A stretch of 64,000 nt of DNA from Sphagnum magellanicum (taxonomy: Eukaryota; Streptophyta; Sphagnopsida; Sphagnales; Sphagnaceae), in NCBI GenBank assembly GCA_021904315.1, contig CM038917.1, forward strand, positions 7,610,041 through 7,674,040. The letters run 5' to 3'. A model generated the notes under the pieces. The model saw nothing but the letters and a program-made list of their open reading frames with translations. It had not been told where the DNA came from and searched no databases. Made by a program: the position numbers and the translations under genes. Position 1 is the stretch's first letter; each line of letters begins with the position of its first letter. Positions 48,792 to 61,900 of the stretch are shown piece after piece.

Positions 48792-49395
48792 TTTGGTTTG
48801 TCACTTAATGTTCATATTGGATATGCGGTTGTGCACTTAACCACCTAAACAAGGGCATGTAACATAAACAAGTTATGTAGAATTACGAACAAGACAATAA
48901 GATGATGTCTAGTGTTGGGCAATTACTTGGTTTGGTTGGTTAAACTTGCCAATTTCAATTATAATTAGTAAAAAACTAGAAACAAGTTTGATTTATGGAA
49001 CCAAAATTGAAATTGGGTTTAAAAGTTGATCAAGTTCTAAAATCAAAATTGAAATTTTCTTTAATTTTTTTTTTTTTTTTGGGGGGAAAAAGGTATGGAA
49101 CTTAGGGTTAAGCTAGTTTCAATCTAAGTTGCCCAAAACCAAAACAAAAACTAGGTTTGAATTCCAAAACTAAAACCATACTCATTCTAAACTTGTTTAA
49201 AGAATTGGAACCGAAGTTTTGCATAAATGTCAATAATTACCCAACATTTGATAATATCATCAACACATCTAACAAACAATTGTGAAGAGAAGGCCCTCCC
49301 ACACTAATATGTATGATCTTTCAATATTAGAAACAATAAGGCACTTTGTGTCCCAATGAGTGTGTATAGTGGCCATGTGTGTTTGTGTTTCTTCC
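48792..49395 (+). repeat. Degraded left LTR of a copia element, split by an insertion
   Basis: Segments here match 54931-55190 in order: TTGGATATGCGG against TTGGATATTGG (48817 and 54958), then CACCTAAACAAGGGCATGTA against CACCTAGACATGGCATGT, then AGAGAAGGCCCTCCCACACT against CAAGAAGGCCATCCCATACT, then CCCAATGAGTGTG against ACCAATGAATGTG. Extra sequence at 48913-49246 interrupts the match. Exact LTR ends were not resolved. Confidence 0.6.
48913..49246. mobile_element. 334-bp inverted-repeat insertion nested in the left LTR
   Basis: It starts TGTTGGGCAATTAC and ends ATAATTACCCAACA; the ends are inverted copies with about two mismatches in 14. The interior has no ORF and includes a T run plus G run near 49067-49086. 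It sits almost exactly where the two LTR copies stop and resume matching. The TG...CA ends would also fit a very small solo LTR. No target duplication is clear. Confidence 0.55.
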
Positions 49396-49440
49396 AATAT
49401 CAAAGCATGGTTGTTTGGCATGAAATAGAAAGGTGACATC

Positions 49441-49590
49441 TTGGTGTGAGGATGACAAATTATCCTTGCTGATTTTTTTACATTAGATAATCACCAAGAT
49501 TGGTGTGAGGATAACAAATTATCCTTGCTCATTTTTTTACATTAGATAATCACCAAGATTGGTGTGAGGATGACAAATTATGGTGATTAT
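49441..49590 (+). repeat. 59-bp tandem repeat, about 2.5 copies
   Basis: TTGGTGTGAGGATGACAAAT starts at 49441, 49500 and 49559, exactly 59 bp apart. The first two units are almost identical and the third is cut short. GGTGATTATCTAATG-type pairing with the unit's other half gives each copy hairpin potential. It lies in the leader of the copia element. Confidence 0.9.
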
Positions 49591-50202
49591 TTAATGTTCA
49601 AAATGAACAAGATTATTATGTTTGGAGCTTAAAGTTCAAAAACATCATAACATTTGAAAGTGCAATGGAATGGTGTAGGCAAGTGGTGGTACAAATTTCA
49701 ATTCTCAATGATTTATGGTTGGAAAATACATGCACAAAGAAAGTCATGTCTAATTGTAAAACAAGATTGAAAGGAAAAAACTTTAATAAGGAAATATCGA
49801 TGGTGAATATCAGTGTTTTTTTTTTCAAATTCCTCAAGTAGGTGCATTGGCTAGGATCCTCAACATTAATTAGTAGTAAATTGTGACTATCCTAGTGGAC
49901 TAGTAGATCTTTTTTGGAATCCTACCTAGTTATGGCGACCTACAATAACACATTTAAAAAATTTGGCAACTTCTAAGTTTTTTGCGTCAAGATATGGCAA
50001 AAAAAAATTTAATTTCAAAAATTCCTTTGTTGGATTTTCCATCCTTTTTTTGGGGTTGCCAAGTTGCAAAAATTTGCAAAAAAAAAAAACATTGGTGATG
50101 ATGAAAAACAATGGCCTTTCATTCAACCAATAACAAGTGAGAATGTAATCATAGAAGACAAAAGAGGATTTTGAATGGAAATGGTGGAGATGAATCAGTC
50201 CA

Positions 50203-53200
50203 TGTAACCAATGTGATGAGTATGGACACTTCATCAATACTTGTGATGAATTCCAAAGTGAAATCGCACACCACATGAAAGAAATAGAGGGGTAGGGGAA
50301 AACCAATGTGCATATAATTGAATTTTTTTTTATTGAGATGAGATTATAGGTAGAGGGGACACATGGCCAAAAAAATAAAAACAAAAACATTGCAAAACTA
50401 TTTTTAGAGTAACCATACACAATCTAAAATAGGATTTAAGGCCAACATTAGTTATAAGATTTTGAGGCCACACATCATGTGACCAAAAACAATAGTCTTT
50501 TTGAAATTAGATGAATTCCCTAGTGCAAATTGGGAATGTGACCATTGGGGCTAGACTCATAGCATTCAAGATACTATAACAAATAGATTCCCCAAGCCTC
50601 ATGGAATATTAAAATAAATCAAAAGATATTTATGTGTTAGATTTCATTAAGAACTTGGTGTGAGTTGAAGTTAGCAATGGAAAATAAAGGACTAATTATA
50701 GTGTTTTGACAATGAAAATACATAATCTTCATTCAAGTAAAATTTCTGAATAGTTGCACAAAGAAAGAGAATTGGGAAATTATGTGGCATGTACTTTGAA
50801 TGGATTCTCAAACTTAAAAGAATCATTCATAGTTTGTTCAATTGATAGAAGTGGCATGATAGAAGAAGCATTTGTGGCACAATTGTTTAGCTCATCTCAA
50901 CATGAAAAACTTACACTATGTGCTCTAATCAAAGAAATTGTTGAAGAAATGCCAACATTGCTCTCCATCATAAGATTAGTATATTTAGGGCAATAAGAAG
51001 CCAAACAACATAAAAGAGAAAATAGGACCTACAAGTGACCATCAATTAAGAACAATGTTGTAACTTGTGCACTTTGGCCCATGTGGCCCAATCCTAGCAT
51101 TTGGCCTTTGGGGGGATTGGGGGGTGTTTAGATAAGCATTGTGTTGCATGATAAGACAATTAGGGAGAGGTTGGTGTGTTGCCTCAACTTGGATAAGGTA
51201 AGGTTAATCTTATCTTGTCTTTTGAATTGGACAAAATTTGAACACAAGATGGTGAGGAGAAACACAAGATAATGGGGAAAGGGACAATTCCTTGGATATT
51301 GTTTTTATGTCAAGCTAGGTGGTAGGTCATGCTTTCTTCGTCAAACAAACTTTGACTAAAGCTTTTCAAGGCATTGTTGGTAGTTGTCACTCATGAGTAG
51401 GAGATATTTAGGGTAAATTTTGATGGTGTAAAAATCATAGAAGAGGTTGGGCATCATGGGCACAAATGCTAGACATAAGGAGATGGTGGTTACTCATGAA
51501 AAGATGGTTATAGGCTAAATTATAAATAATATTTATGAGTTGAGTTTTGAGGGCATCATGAGCAAGCAAGGGATTTGAAGTTGGTAGTTGGATGTTTCAT
51601 GAACAAGGAGGCAAACTTAAGGCAAGACTGGAGGACAATGGGAGGAGAGGAGATTAGTTTGGTGGTTATTTAGGAAGAATGAGTTGTTAGGGGAGTAGAG
51701 GAACTACAAAGGGGGGAAGGGCCAAGATGGCCCACTCTGTCTTGTGATTTTTTGTTTTTTTGTTTTATTCTTTAAGCATTTGAGGTTGTTTGTGAAAGCT
51801 TAACAAGGCATAGGGAATTTGATCTTTTGACAATTATGGTGTAGTTTGTTTCACTTAAAGGATGAAGTAGACCTTTGAGGGAGGGAGGATGCACTTGAAA
51901 TCGCAAATATAGACAAGAAAGAGATGAGCCTAAGAAATAGGGAGAGTTGAAAACCATGGTCAATGCAACCACATAAGAAAACCCTTCCACCCAAACTCAT
52001 CCCACTTATTCTTGATGCATTCATAGTCAAAGGAACCATTGAAAAATGGAGTAGACATTGCTTAAAATTGTAAGTTTATATTTTTGAAAAATCACAAAGG
52101 GATAGTCCAATTTTTTAAAAATAGATTCCATTACTTGCAAATTTTTAATACTCAAAATTTAATACAAATTGATGATGTTTTGAAAATGATGAATTATTTT
52201 TCATGCATTTTTTTTCCTTATCAAATGTGCACAATTTTTTTTCAAAATTGAAGAGGATCACGATATTATGATTAAAAAAACAAAAGGAGTTGAAATTGGT
52301 GGTATTCATTTTCATAACACATTTGAAAGCCTTTGGTTCAAACATGCATTTGGCTTTGACAATCGTTAATTTTGAGGATGCATTGTTAATAAAAGTTATA
52401 CATTTTTATATGACAAAGAACATGGATCCATAATATACATGATGTACAATAAGTGTAGTAATAAAATGTTTAAGTCTAACATAGTTGTAAACTAGGTGTG
52501 AAAATTGCAAAATTTGGGAAACCAATATGTGAATGCCACATATCACATGCAATCCTTGGAAAAATGACTTTTACCTTGGTGTGTCTAACTCCTTTTATTG
52601 TGTTTGCACCTTCTTGGGGGTTAATTTTGGCGGTTGTTGGGGTTTATTCTGGGCTTAAGGGGGGGGGAGGGCACCAAGCCCATGAATAAGATTGTTACCT
52701 TACCAATAGGAGGGACAACATGTGTCTTAGGGTAACCAATCTCCTACAAAGACTATTTTTGGATCCATCCTAGCAAGAACTTTATATAGGCTATGTAAAG
52801 CCAAATTGAACAATATCAAGCTTTTTAGGTGTGCTGTCTATGCCCACGTGAACAATATCCACAAAAGTAAATAAATTGGAGTCAAAGTCTAAAACATGTG
52901 TGTTTGTTTGATATGATAAAAAAAACTAAAACTTACAAATTGTATTATCCTCAACTAGTAAAGGTGTAAATTAATCCCGATGTTGTTTGATGAACAATAG
53001 TTCTACTACTTTTGAGATATTTAAATTTCAACCCAAGAACAAGTTGGCCTTGAGAAATGTCATTATTGATGATAATGGTCCCAATCTTAATCCCATCCTC
53101 AACACCATAACCTTTTGAACAACCTCAAAAGAACTTAAAATATTTGTGCATCAAAGGAAAGAGCATAGAGGAAATATTTACATACTATCTCCATCACATC

Positions 53201-54730
53201 CAATTAATAAATGAAAATCCCAAGGAACATTTTAGTCCACATCACTCTTGCTCACTATTGCAAGAATGACCCAAGTGGTTACAACTTACTTTAATGCCCA
53301 AGTGCAAGACTATGTCTAACAAGCCAATTGTGTTAAACATGCTTAAACTAATTTTCTTCAAAGAAATAACATCATATCCACATTATATCATAGTCAAGGA
53401 ACAAGAAATGACCTCCATAGTTGAAAACCATATGCACAAAATTTGATGGACTTACCTTGAGGTGTCAAACCCATTTATACCAATTGGGTTTTCAATATTT
53501 AAGGTATAAATGGAAAAGTAGACAAATTAAAGGCAAGTCCCATAATTCAAGGCCATGCATAAGAAGGTTGATTTTGAAGAGATTTCTACTCTTATCATGA
53601 AGTGGAACACAATATGCACTCTTGTGGCCTTAGTAACAAAGTTGGATTGGAAGGTCTTGCCCATGGATGTGAGGACTACTTTTCCCAACAATAATATGAA
53701 AAATATCTTTGTTTTCATCAACTTGAACATTTTGTCATGCACTAGGATACAAGCAACAAAATTTCAAGTTTTGAAAGGCTATTGATAGTCTTAAATAGGT
53801 CTTTTGAGAGCCCAATACTAGAAAATTAATGAATTGTTAATATCAAAAGGAATGAATAGGATCTATGAATATTTACAATCTGTATTACCTCAGAAAATGT
53901 GAACATCTTGTAATCCTTATGGTGTATGTTGACAACTTAATCTCATGTAGGCAATGACACTACCATAATTAACAAATGCAAGGAGACATTGAATTTTTGT
54001 TTCCAAATGTCACTCCTAGGACCTTTGTCTTTCTATGGAGGTGCATGGAATTCATCAAGTATGAGTGTGGAGTGTTTCTAACCCAACAAAGTTGTGCCAT
54101 GAAATGTCTTGAGGAGTTGTGGTTAAGTGATTGCAACCTTAAAAGTGCGCCATTATGTGATGGCACCCACCTATAAACCAACATGTGTAAACCAATTGTT
54201 GATGCCACCCAATATTAATGCAAGGTAAGGAAACTAAATTACTTTGACCATGTCCTGATATTGCGTTTATGGTAAGCCTCCTTAATCATGGGCTCCATAG
54301 ATAATCTCAATACAATTATGTACTCTTTTGGGATGTCAAAACAACTTTTGATTATGGTGTTTGCTATAGAAAATAGGGGAAGTTGGACATTGATGGTCAG
54401 TTAGATGTACACTAGGTGGGTGACTTGGGCCACATAAAATTTACTGATATACTATAGGTGGTGATCCAATTACTCAATCGAGCAAAAAATGACATGTAGT
54501 AGCTACCTCTTCTTTAGAAGTGGACCAGATTTTTACTAAAAACGTCATGTATTTTGTGCATGCACAAACACATAAAAGCACAATCATTTGGTGAAAGAGA
54601 AACTTAAGGATGGAACATTTTTAATTGGATGTGTGCCATCTATGTTATATCTTGCAAACATACTAACAAAACCCTTTGGTGGAATTGTTCATGAGAGACT
54701 AAGAGACATTATAGGGATCATTTCAATTTG
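50203..54730 (+). pseudogene. Ty1/copia gag-pol remnant
   Basis: This is a broken copia polyprotein read in pieces. An intact zinc knuckle, CNQCDEYGHFINTC, lies at 50203-50244 (CX2CX4HX4C). Near 52790-52910 LFRCAVYAHVNNIHKSK corresponds to the end of the integrase region. At 53555-53720 the reading FEEISTLIMKWNTICTLVAL, then TKLDWKVLPMDV, is the start of copia reverse transcriptase. Near 54350-54450 YGVCYRK, a stop, then GKLDIDG belongs to RNase H. At 54588-54725 MLYLANILTKPFGG is the end of copia RNase H. The order gag-IN-RT-RNase H marks copia rather than Ty3. Stops and frameshifts are many, and protease and most of the integrase are not recognisable, so it is inactive. Confidence 0.85.
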
Positions 54731-54930
54731 TACTTCATTACTAGCAACATATGATTACCCAAAAAGATTCCCATGGGCTAATTCAATCTATGACAGGTTA
54801 ATAAATAATGGTGAATGAAGGTTCTCTAACATTAACCATTTTGAGAAGGAGATGGGGTTTGAAAAGAAGTGTGAAAATGAGAAAAGAAACTTATATGGCA
54901 TATGTAGCTTAAATGGCATGTATAACTTTA

Positions 54931-55190
54931 ATTGGTAGTCAAGAGTGAAGGGGTTCGTTGGATATTGGTTTACGCTCCTAAACACCTAGACATGGCATGT
55001 AGTGTAAATATGTTATGTCCAACTATGACATGGCAAGAAGATAATGTTGTTATTACTTGAAACAAGTTGTGCAAGAAGGCCATCCCATACTAGTATTTCA
55101 ATAAAATCAATAAGGTATCTTGTTGGACCAATGAATGTGTTCAATGGTTGTGTGTGTGTGTGTGTGTTTTTGTCTATATGCCTCCATTTC
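54931..55190 (+). repeat. Degraded right LTR of the copia element
   Basis: This matches the left LTR segments in order and begins about 200 bases after the RNase H remnant, where a 3' LTR is expected. A (GT)n run at about 55148-55167 has expanded in this copy only. Confidence 0.6.
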
Positions 55191-55991
55191 ATCAATTTCC
55201 ACAACCATGACAATAGAAGGTTGTTACAACCCATTTCACAAGATGAGCCGAATCATGATTGCAAAATTGTGGTAGTAGATGTTACATATGTCCATGTCAT
55301 TAATACCCACAACCATGACAACAAAAGGTTGTCGCAACCCATTCACAAGCGAAGATGAACCACAATAGCAAAATTGCACTATAGACATTGCACACACATT
55401 CCACTTCTTGGTACCTAATTGCATCACAACTTCACATTCTTCATCTTGCCATAAAACTATAGTTTAAAAAATACCTGAGTGTTCATAGGGTGTTGCTTGC
55501 TTTGTGACCTTTGTGGAAATAGTTTGTTTATTTAGTTGCCAAGTTTTGTTTGGGTGTTCATAAGGATCTCAAGATTACATGGGTCTGGGAGATTGTCACA
55601 CTTTTTGAGTTCTAATACACAATAGGTAGGTAAACCCACCATAGAATTGCAGTTTAAACGAGTTCATCCTTGGTCTGTGAATGAAGCACAGAGTGGACAA
55701 CAACTTTACTTCCAAAGCAGAAGCAGACATGCACTAGATCTATCAGCAATGGATTGACTTTGTCCAGGTGAAGTTCAGTGTCTTGTGGTAGCTAACTCTC
55801 ATGGATGCATGCACTAATCAGTTTGAACACCTCCACCAACAGTTGAAGCTCACATAATTGAAAGCCACCTTCAGAATGCTTGTAGATGTTAAATACTACT
55901 CGAGTCTGAGATTTTGAAAAACTATGTGATCTTATAGCTCACTCAGAATGAGGAAACTGTACATCCAGAAAAGCTGCAATAAAAGCATGAA
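55191..55991 (-). other. 3' flank of the DUF726 gene
   Basis: No coding. The minus strand carries AATAAA opposite TTTATT near 55528, about 465 bases after the stop codon of the DUF726 gene, a possible polyadenylation signal. CCACAACCATGACAA is repeated at about 55199 and 55309 with 'AAGGTTGT' after each, a 110-bp partial duplication. Confidence 0.4.
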
Positions 55992-58900
55992 TCAAGAATG
56001 GCCTGAAAATGATGGGGATCTGTACAGTTTGGAAGAGTGGTTTGCATAGAAACTATCAATCTCTATCCCCTGCAAAATTTCTCCCAATTTAGTCAGGTAG
56101 GCAGAATGCCCATCCACCAGCTCTGATACATCCACCTGCCAACAACACAGCAGCATTGCTAGTCAGAATGAATCTACATCACAACTCAGGTAAGCATCTG
56201 TGCATGCTTTTGTTCCCAGGGCAATCTATCTACTTTTCTGAACAAACAAGAACCTCCTGGTTACCACAATAGCTTGAAAACCAGTACACTTGATCCTGGT
56301 TGAAAGAACTGGATCTACATTCAACTGTGCAAGTAAAAATGGGAAATAGGCTCAAGCACTGATTTCTATGGGTTTAGAGCACATACATTCTCTATCCCAG
56401 GAATATCCACCACTTGTAGGCCTGCCAGGCCTTGTGTAAGAAAACTGCAATCATTGGAACATGAAGCACAGCTCACTTTCAGAAGACAAGTCACACTCAA
56501 AATGCACAAAACTCCAAAGGCAAAAAAATTACTTCCATAGGCTACAAGCAAAAGACTGCTGGGCTAGTAAAGGGGCTTACGTAGCTCGGTAAACTACTCC
56601 CAATATCCAGTCATTTGAAGAAAATGCATTAACAAATCGACCTGCCACTACCTGTTGCACCAAATGTCAACAATAAAATGCAGTTAAGGCCACCCCTTTT
56701 CACAATGTGGTACTCATGTTCTCAACAAAAATTCTACCTGGTCAACATAGGTACCTTGCGAGCCATTTCCCAGCGTCCTTTGTCCAGTGTAATTGGAGCT
56801 CCAAGAAGCACTACACGCTCTACAATGGCACCTGTCAAGTCCCCACAATCGTCAGCCAGATAGCTTAAGTCTTCAGGAAACATAATAACTATGATCATAT
56901 GAGGAAATGGGTCCACCAGGAAAAATAAAATAAAATCAATGAAAACAGAATAAATACCAGGATCTCCCTTCCTTGATAATTCCTCCAAGCATGAGAATAT
57001 TACTCGAGCACCCAGTGAATAACCCATTAGTGTCACGGGTCTGCCAAAGAGAAGAAAGACACACTCTCAGAACAAGGATTCAGCAGATACAAATTGCCAT
57101 TTTTTTAGCACACATGTCTAGATCCCAAATTTCTTGCATAAAACCCAAAACAAAAGTGCCATTTCAAGGAAAGTGGTCACTAGTACTCTTTCCTTAAAAC
57201 TCAGAAGAGCTTCATGCCCATTTGGTTCAAAATTGCAAGAAAGAGGATAACCCAACACTGATTCATATATGAAGAAAGGTTCATGAAGAAATACCGGTTG
57301 CCTTGACCACCTTTGAGTAAAATCATGGCAAGTAGTTTACCAGCTTTATCAGATCTGTCAAACTCAAAAGCAAATGTCTTTCTGTCAGGATCTGGCAATG
57401 TCACATAATAAAACTGTTTTTGGCTCAATGACGAAAGCATATTCCTTCTGTTCAAACTCCCAATTCAGTAGCTTAACAAAGAGCTGACACATTACCCAAA
57501 AAACTAAAATCTTACAAAACCCAAAACTTCTAGAACCAATGAAAGGTTATCTAAGATATATGCCATTGGAGGAAAGACACAGAGATGGGTGTGTGAGGAG
57601 GGGTAGGGCACACGAGAGAGAGAGAGAGAGAGAGAGATGGGGTTCAGTACCTGTCAACAGCAATAGCCCATTTGCTGTCTATGAAATCAGTGGCACTGAG
57701 CAATGTTGCAGGCCATGCAAGGGCAGTCATGAGCCCACCTAACACTGTAAGCATTGCTCCCCGCTTTATTAACTGTGAAGCAGCAGCTGCAGGAATCCAA
57801 ACCAACAATAAATCTCAACAAAAAGGCTTCCCAGTTTGAGCAATTTTGAAGAACAGGAAAGAAGTCATACTAAGTCAGACCCCATCTTCTGTACAGTTTC
57901 ACCATTGTTATACCATACACCCAAGGGCGGTAGTAATTAACAGGAAAGAAAATCATACTAGAAGTAAGCCAGTCTTGTATTGCAGTGCTGACAGCAAGTA
58001 TGTTCTCTGTCTCCCACCGCAGTGCATACCTGTATGCCACTAATGTACTCGGTTAGACACTGTTTTTATTAGATGCTTCTTGTCCAACTCAAAACCTCCA
58101 AGATCAGGCTTTTGCACTCGATATGGGCTTTGAGGGAAAGTTTTACAGTTTACAGTTTTAGGGTTTAGAGTTTAAACCCTAAACCCTAATACTTAGCAGG
58201 CTGGTTCAAGGTGTTTTGAGATACTTTAAAAAAATTGTGACACAAGAATTTCAGCTAGGCTGCTGAGACAAAGGTTGTTATGAAGGGTTTTTACTGCAAG
58301 AAAGTAAGTACCTCTCCAAATCACCATCAGGTGCTTCCCACGGCTTCTTAAAATCTTCAGGATTGAAAATCATGCCCGACACCACAATCTCCACAGCTAA
58401 TCGCTGCACAAGCATTCAGAAAACTTAATCAAATCTAGGAAGCAGTGGAGTCGTGGTCTCTCTACAATTCAGACCAACAGGAGGTCTCATACTTCTGGCC
58501 AATGCTTGAGAATCCAAAAGTTCCTAAAGAATGGTGCAGCAATAAACCCTAAACCCTAAATCTTATAAGCTTGATATCACTGTTTCTCTCCATAAGATTT
58601 GGCTACATATAACACAAGAGGTTTCTCATAAGACTTTGCTTGACCTGCCCTTCCGACTATAGACTGATCCTGTGTCCTTCACAAATAGAGCAGCAATAAG
58701 ACAACTCATAAGAGTTGGTTTGTGATAGCCTTATGGTCTAGATCCAACACCCTGTTTGGACGGTGTAGGTTTTAGCCAAGAGCAAGAAGATGAGAAGAAT
58801 TCAATGGATGTCAAATCGGTCTCAGAGAACTGGAAGAAAAACACAGAATGAGGAGGAGAGAGAGAGGGAAACACAGACCCCTTGTTTATGGTTTTCTCCA

Positions 58901-61900
58901 AGTACTTCAAACTGAAACTCATCAACACCACTAGTTCTTCGGGCCATTTTGATTCCTGTGAGGCCAGCTCCAGCCGCTGTTCGACAACAAAACATCATCA
59001 TCAAAAAATACACTATGCAATGTGCTGGATGATCAAGAGCAGTAAATTACAGCACAAGAATCCACATTCTTCAAAACTGGTCAAATGAATCTAGAGTTAT
59101 GAGATTCATCTCCAATCATTTGTGCAACTGACATGCAATTGTGTGAACAGAGCACATTGTTTAAGAGGATGCAGCAAATAAAAAGAGTGCCAGAATGTTT
59201 TACCACCAAAGGATGCTGCAACAGCAACCGAACCCATCGCTGAACCAGCCACCGCAGCAGCTGCAGTTAGGCCACTGGCTCCTAGAACTGGCACTGCTGC
59301 TCCTAAAGCTGCCATACCTGCTGCTATTGCAGGTGCTGCCAGCCCTGTCATCCCATTCCAGAAGAGTCACAAAAAAACCTGTCAGCAAGTAACACACTTG
59401 TAGCCCCAAACCCACAAAACCTCCAAGGAATACCACTCGCCAGTTACCAAAACAGAGGTTGCACCCACCACACAGGCTTCAAGACTGAATAGTATTATGG
59501 CAACAGACAACAGAAATCCTGGCCACCCAATGGAACAGATGCCTCTAGCCTTGTCGACAATCATGAGAGCTCAATTGCCAATGAAAATGGGTGCAACCTA
59601 TGGCCTGGTTGCAATCTCACAAAACATCTAGAGAGCCATTGAACACAAAAAGAACAAGAAAGGCAAAGTGGTGATCATGTGTCTACTACCGCCAGTGATT
59701 GCTAAAATGGCACCGCCTGTCAAAGCAGCTGCACCAATAAGGCCTCCTCTCCTCCACTGTGACCACCGGCTTTTTGCCACCTCCTCATCGTCCACATGCT
59801 TTTGCTCCCTTTCTTTTTGTGCAGCCATAGCCATGTATGCTACCATCAGCTCCATTGCTGCCTGAATCAAACAACAATGTTCCCACCTCTTCATAACTGA
59901 GCTGAAATCCCAACTCTTTTAACCACTTCATCCTTTTTCATACCCACTCACTGAGTCCACTGTTTTTTTAGTTTTGAATTTTCGAGAATTTCTGGCATCC
60001 TCCTCCACTTTGATATATGTACTAGTTAGTGTCCCTTAAGCTTCCAACCAGAGTTTACAAGCGTATACATGTGGTTTTACCATTTTAGACCAATCAACGT
60101 CAAGCCAGAGTGCAAGCAAGCGGAGTGCAGAACGTTGGCGAGCATCATAGCCGACCTTCATTGCTGACTTCCCAGCCTTCTCAGCTGGACTGTCTGCCAC
60201 ACACCCTGCCAGGAGTGTGTAAAGCACAGCCACCTTCCGGGGGGTTGTCAGGGATTTGGCAGTTGCAGTAAAGCCCCAGCTCTCCTGTCTGTTACTTTGA
60301 AAGACTCTGCCAACCTGGTGTGTCTGTGAATCATTTGTGTCTGGATATCCTGAGGATGCAAAAACCCATCATTTGGTTCAGAAATTTCTCCCAAACCTGA
60401 GAAGTATATATATACACTTCTAGAAAGTCTCTAGGTCCCCCATCAAGAGGAAACAACAACCCAAGTTCACAATTCACTAGCTTGGTTTGCAGCTGCAAAG
60501 CTCAGTAGTTTGGGCTCATTGTATTGACTATGATTAACAGAAATTTGTGTCTGAAGTGAGATCTGCAAAATAGGGTTTAGGGTTCAGAGTTTTAGACAAT
60601 AGACAATAGTTCACACTGGCCATGTTCCTTACTATCGGATGGTAAGACAAAAAACAGGTTTGAAGAGTGTATATTGTTGTCACTTGTTTGTCCCCCTGGT
60701 AAGAGAAATGAACTTCACAAAGTGCAAAAAAAAAAAAAGTAGACACAACAATGTATCAATCCTCTATCTTTATGAGTGATTATGTGATATGCCTTGCTTG
60801 TCTTGAACACTCTGAACCATGGCATCGACTGCATTTGCTAAGGACAGTTCAGCATCCATAGTTGATCTCGAAGAAGACTCAGCATCATCTTCTGACAAAA
60901 TCCTCAGAAACTGCAAGCACAGAAATTCGAATTATGTTGTTAAGCACATGATGTCAGAATATATTTTTGTTCTTCACATTCAATCTGGGCTTTCCAGAGA
61001 CACATGTTATTGCTCAGAAGCAACGAACCTAATTTAGAAAATATCTATAGCAATGATGTGCGTGATGATGTGTGACATGCACACTGTCATAGGTCCAGAT
61101 TAACTACTGCTAAGAGCAGCTCCAGCAGTGCTCAGTATGTGGCCCAGCAAAAGAAAATTGGATGAAGAGAAGTCAGACATGCCAGTTTGGCTCAGCAAAA
61201 TAGTTTTGGCCCAGAATTTTCCGACGGGATGCTAAGGCTGATAAAAGGCACAGCAAAGCCTAGCACCCATTATTGATTGGCTAGATAGTTTGATTGGTCC
61301 AGGTGGGATGCTATTAGTAATCTCCCACATGTTTGCAGTCCCAGTTTTAGTTTTATGGGTGGGGTTCGAAAAAAAGTGAACACCTAATCTTGGATGTGAG
61401 AAATGTTTTTGCAGGGTCACATACTGAGCACCAGTGGAGTTGCTCTAAGAAGCCCCACCACAACAATAGAAAGATGCCAGAGCTCAGCTACAAGAAAGCA
61501 AGGAATATGTGAAGAACAGAGGGATCGTGAATTACAGCTTCAATGTGGTGCATGGCATCAGGTGACAGAGATGTATATTCAAGCCCCACCCATGCCTTCT
61601 CATCAATACCCAAATATCTGCACCATCCAAGAACACCATTCTAAGCATTTTCCGGCTGATGTTGTGCCACAACATCAGTCAAGCAAACCAATAACGTAGT
61701 CACCATTTGCTTCCATGATCCCAAATCCACATATCTGTATCAAATTCAGTTTCATGTTCTGTTTTATAAGGAGACAATCAAATCAGGTGGAAAAAGACAG
61801 CATGGACAAGACACCTCTTGGATGGACACACAACTGGGTAGCATATTTCTGACCTAAAGATGTGGCGGAGAAGACCACTCTGTTCACAGCTCCATGGGAG

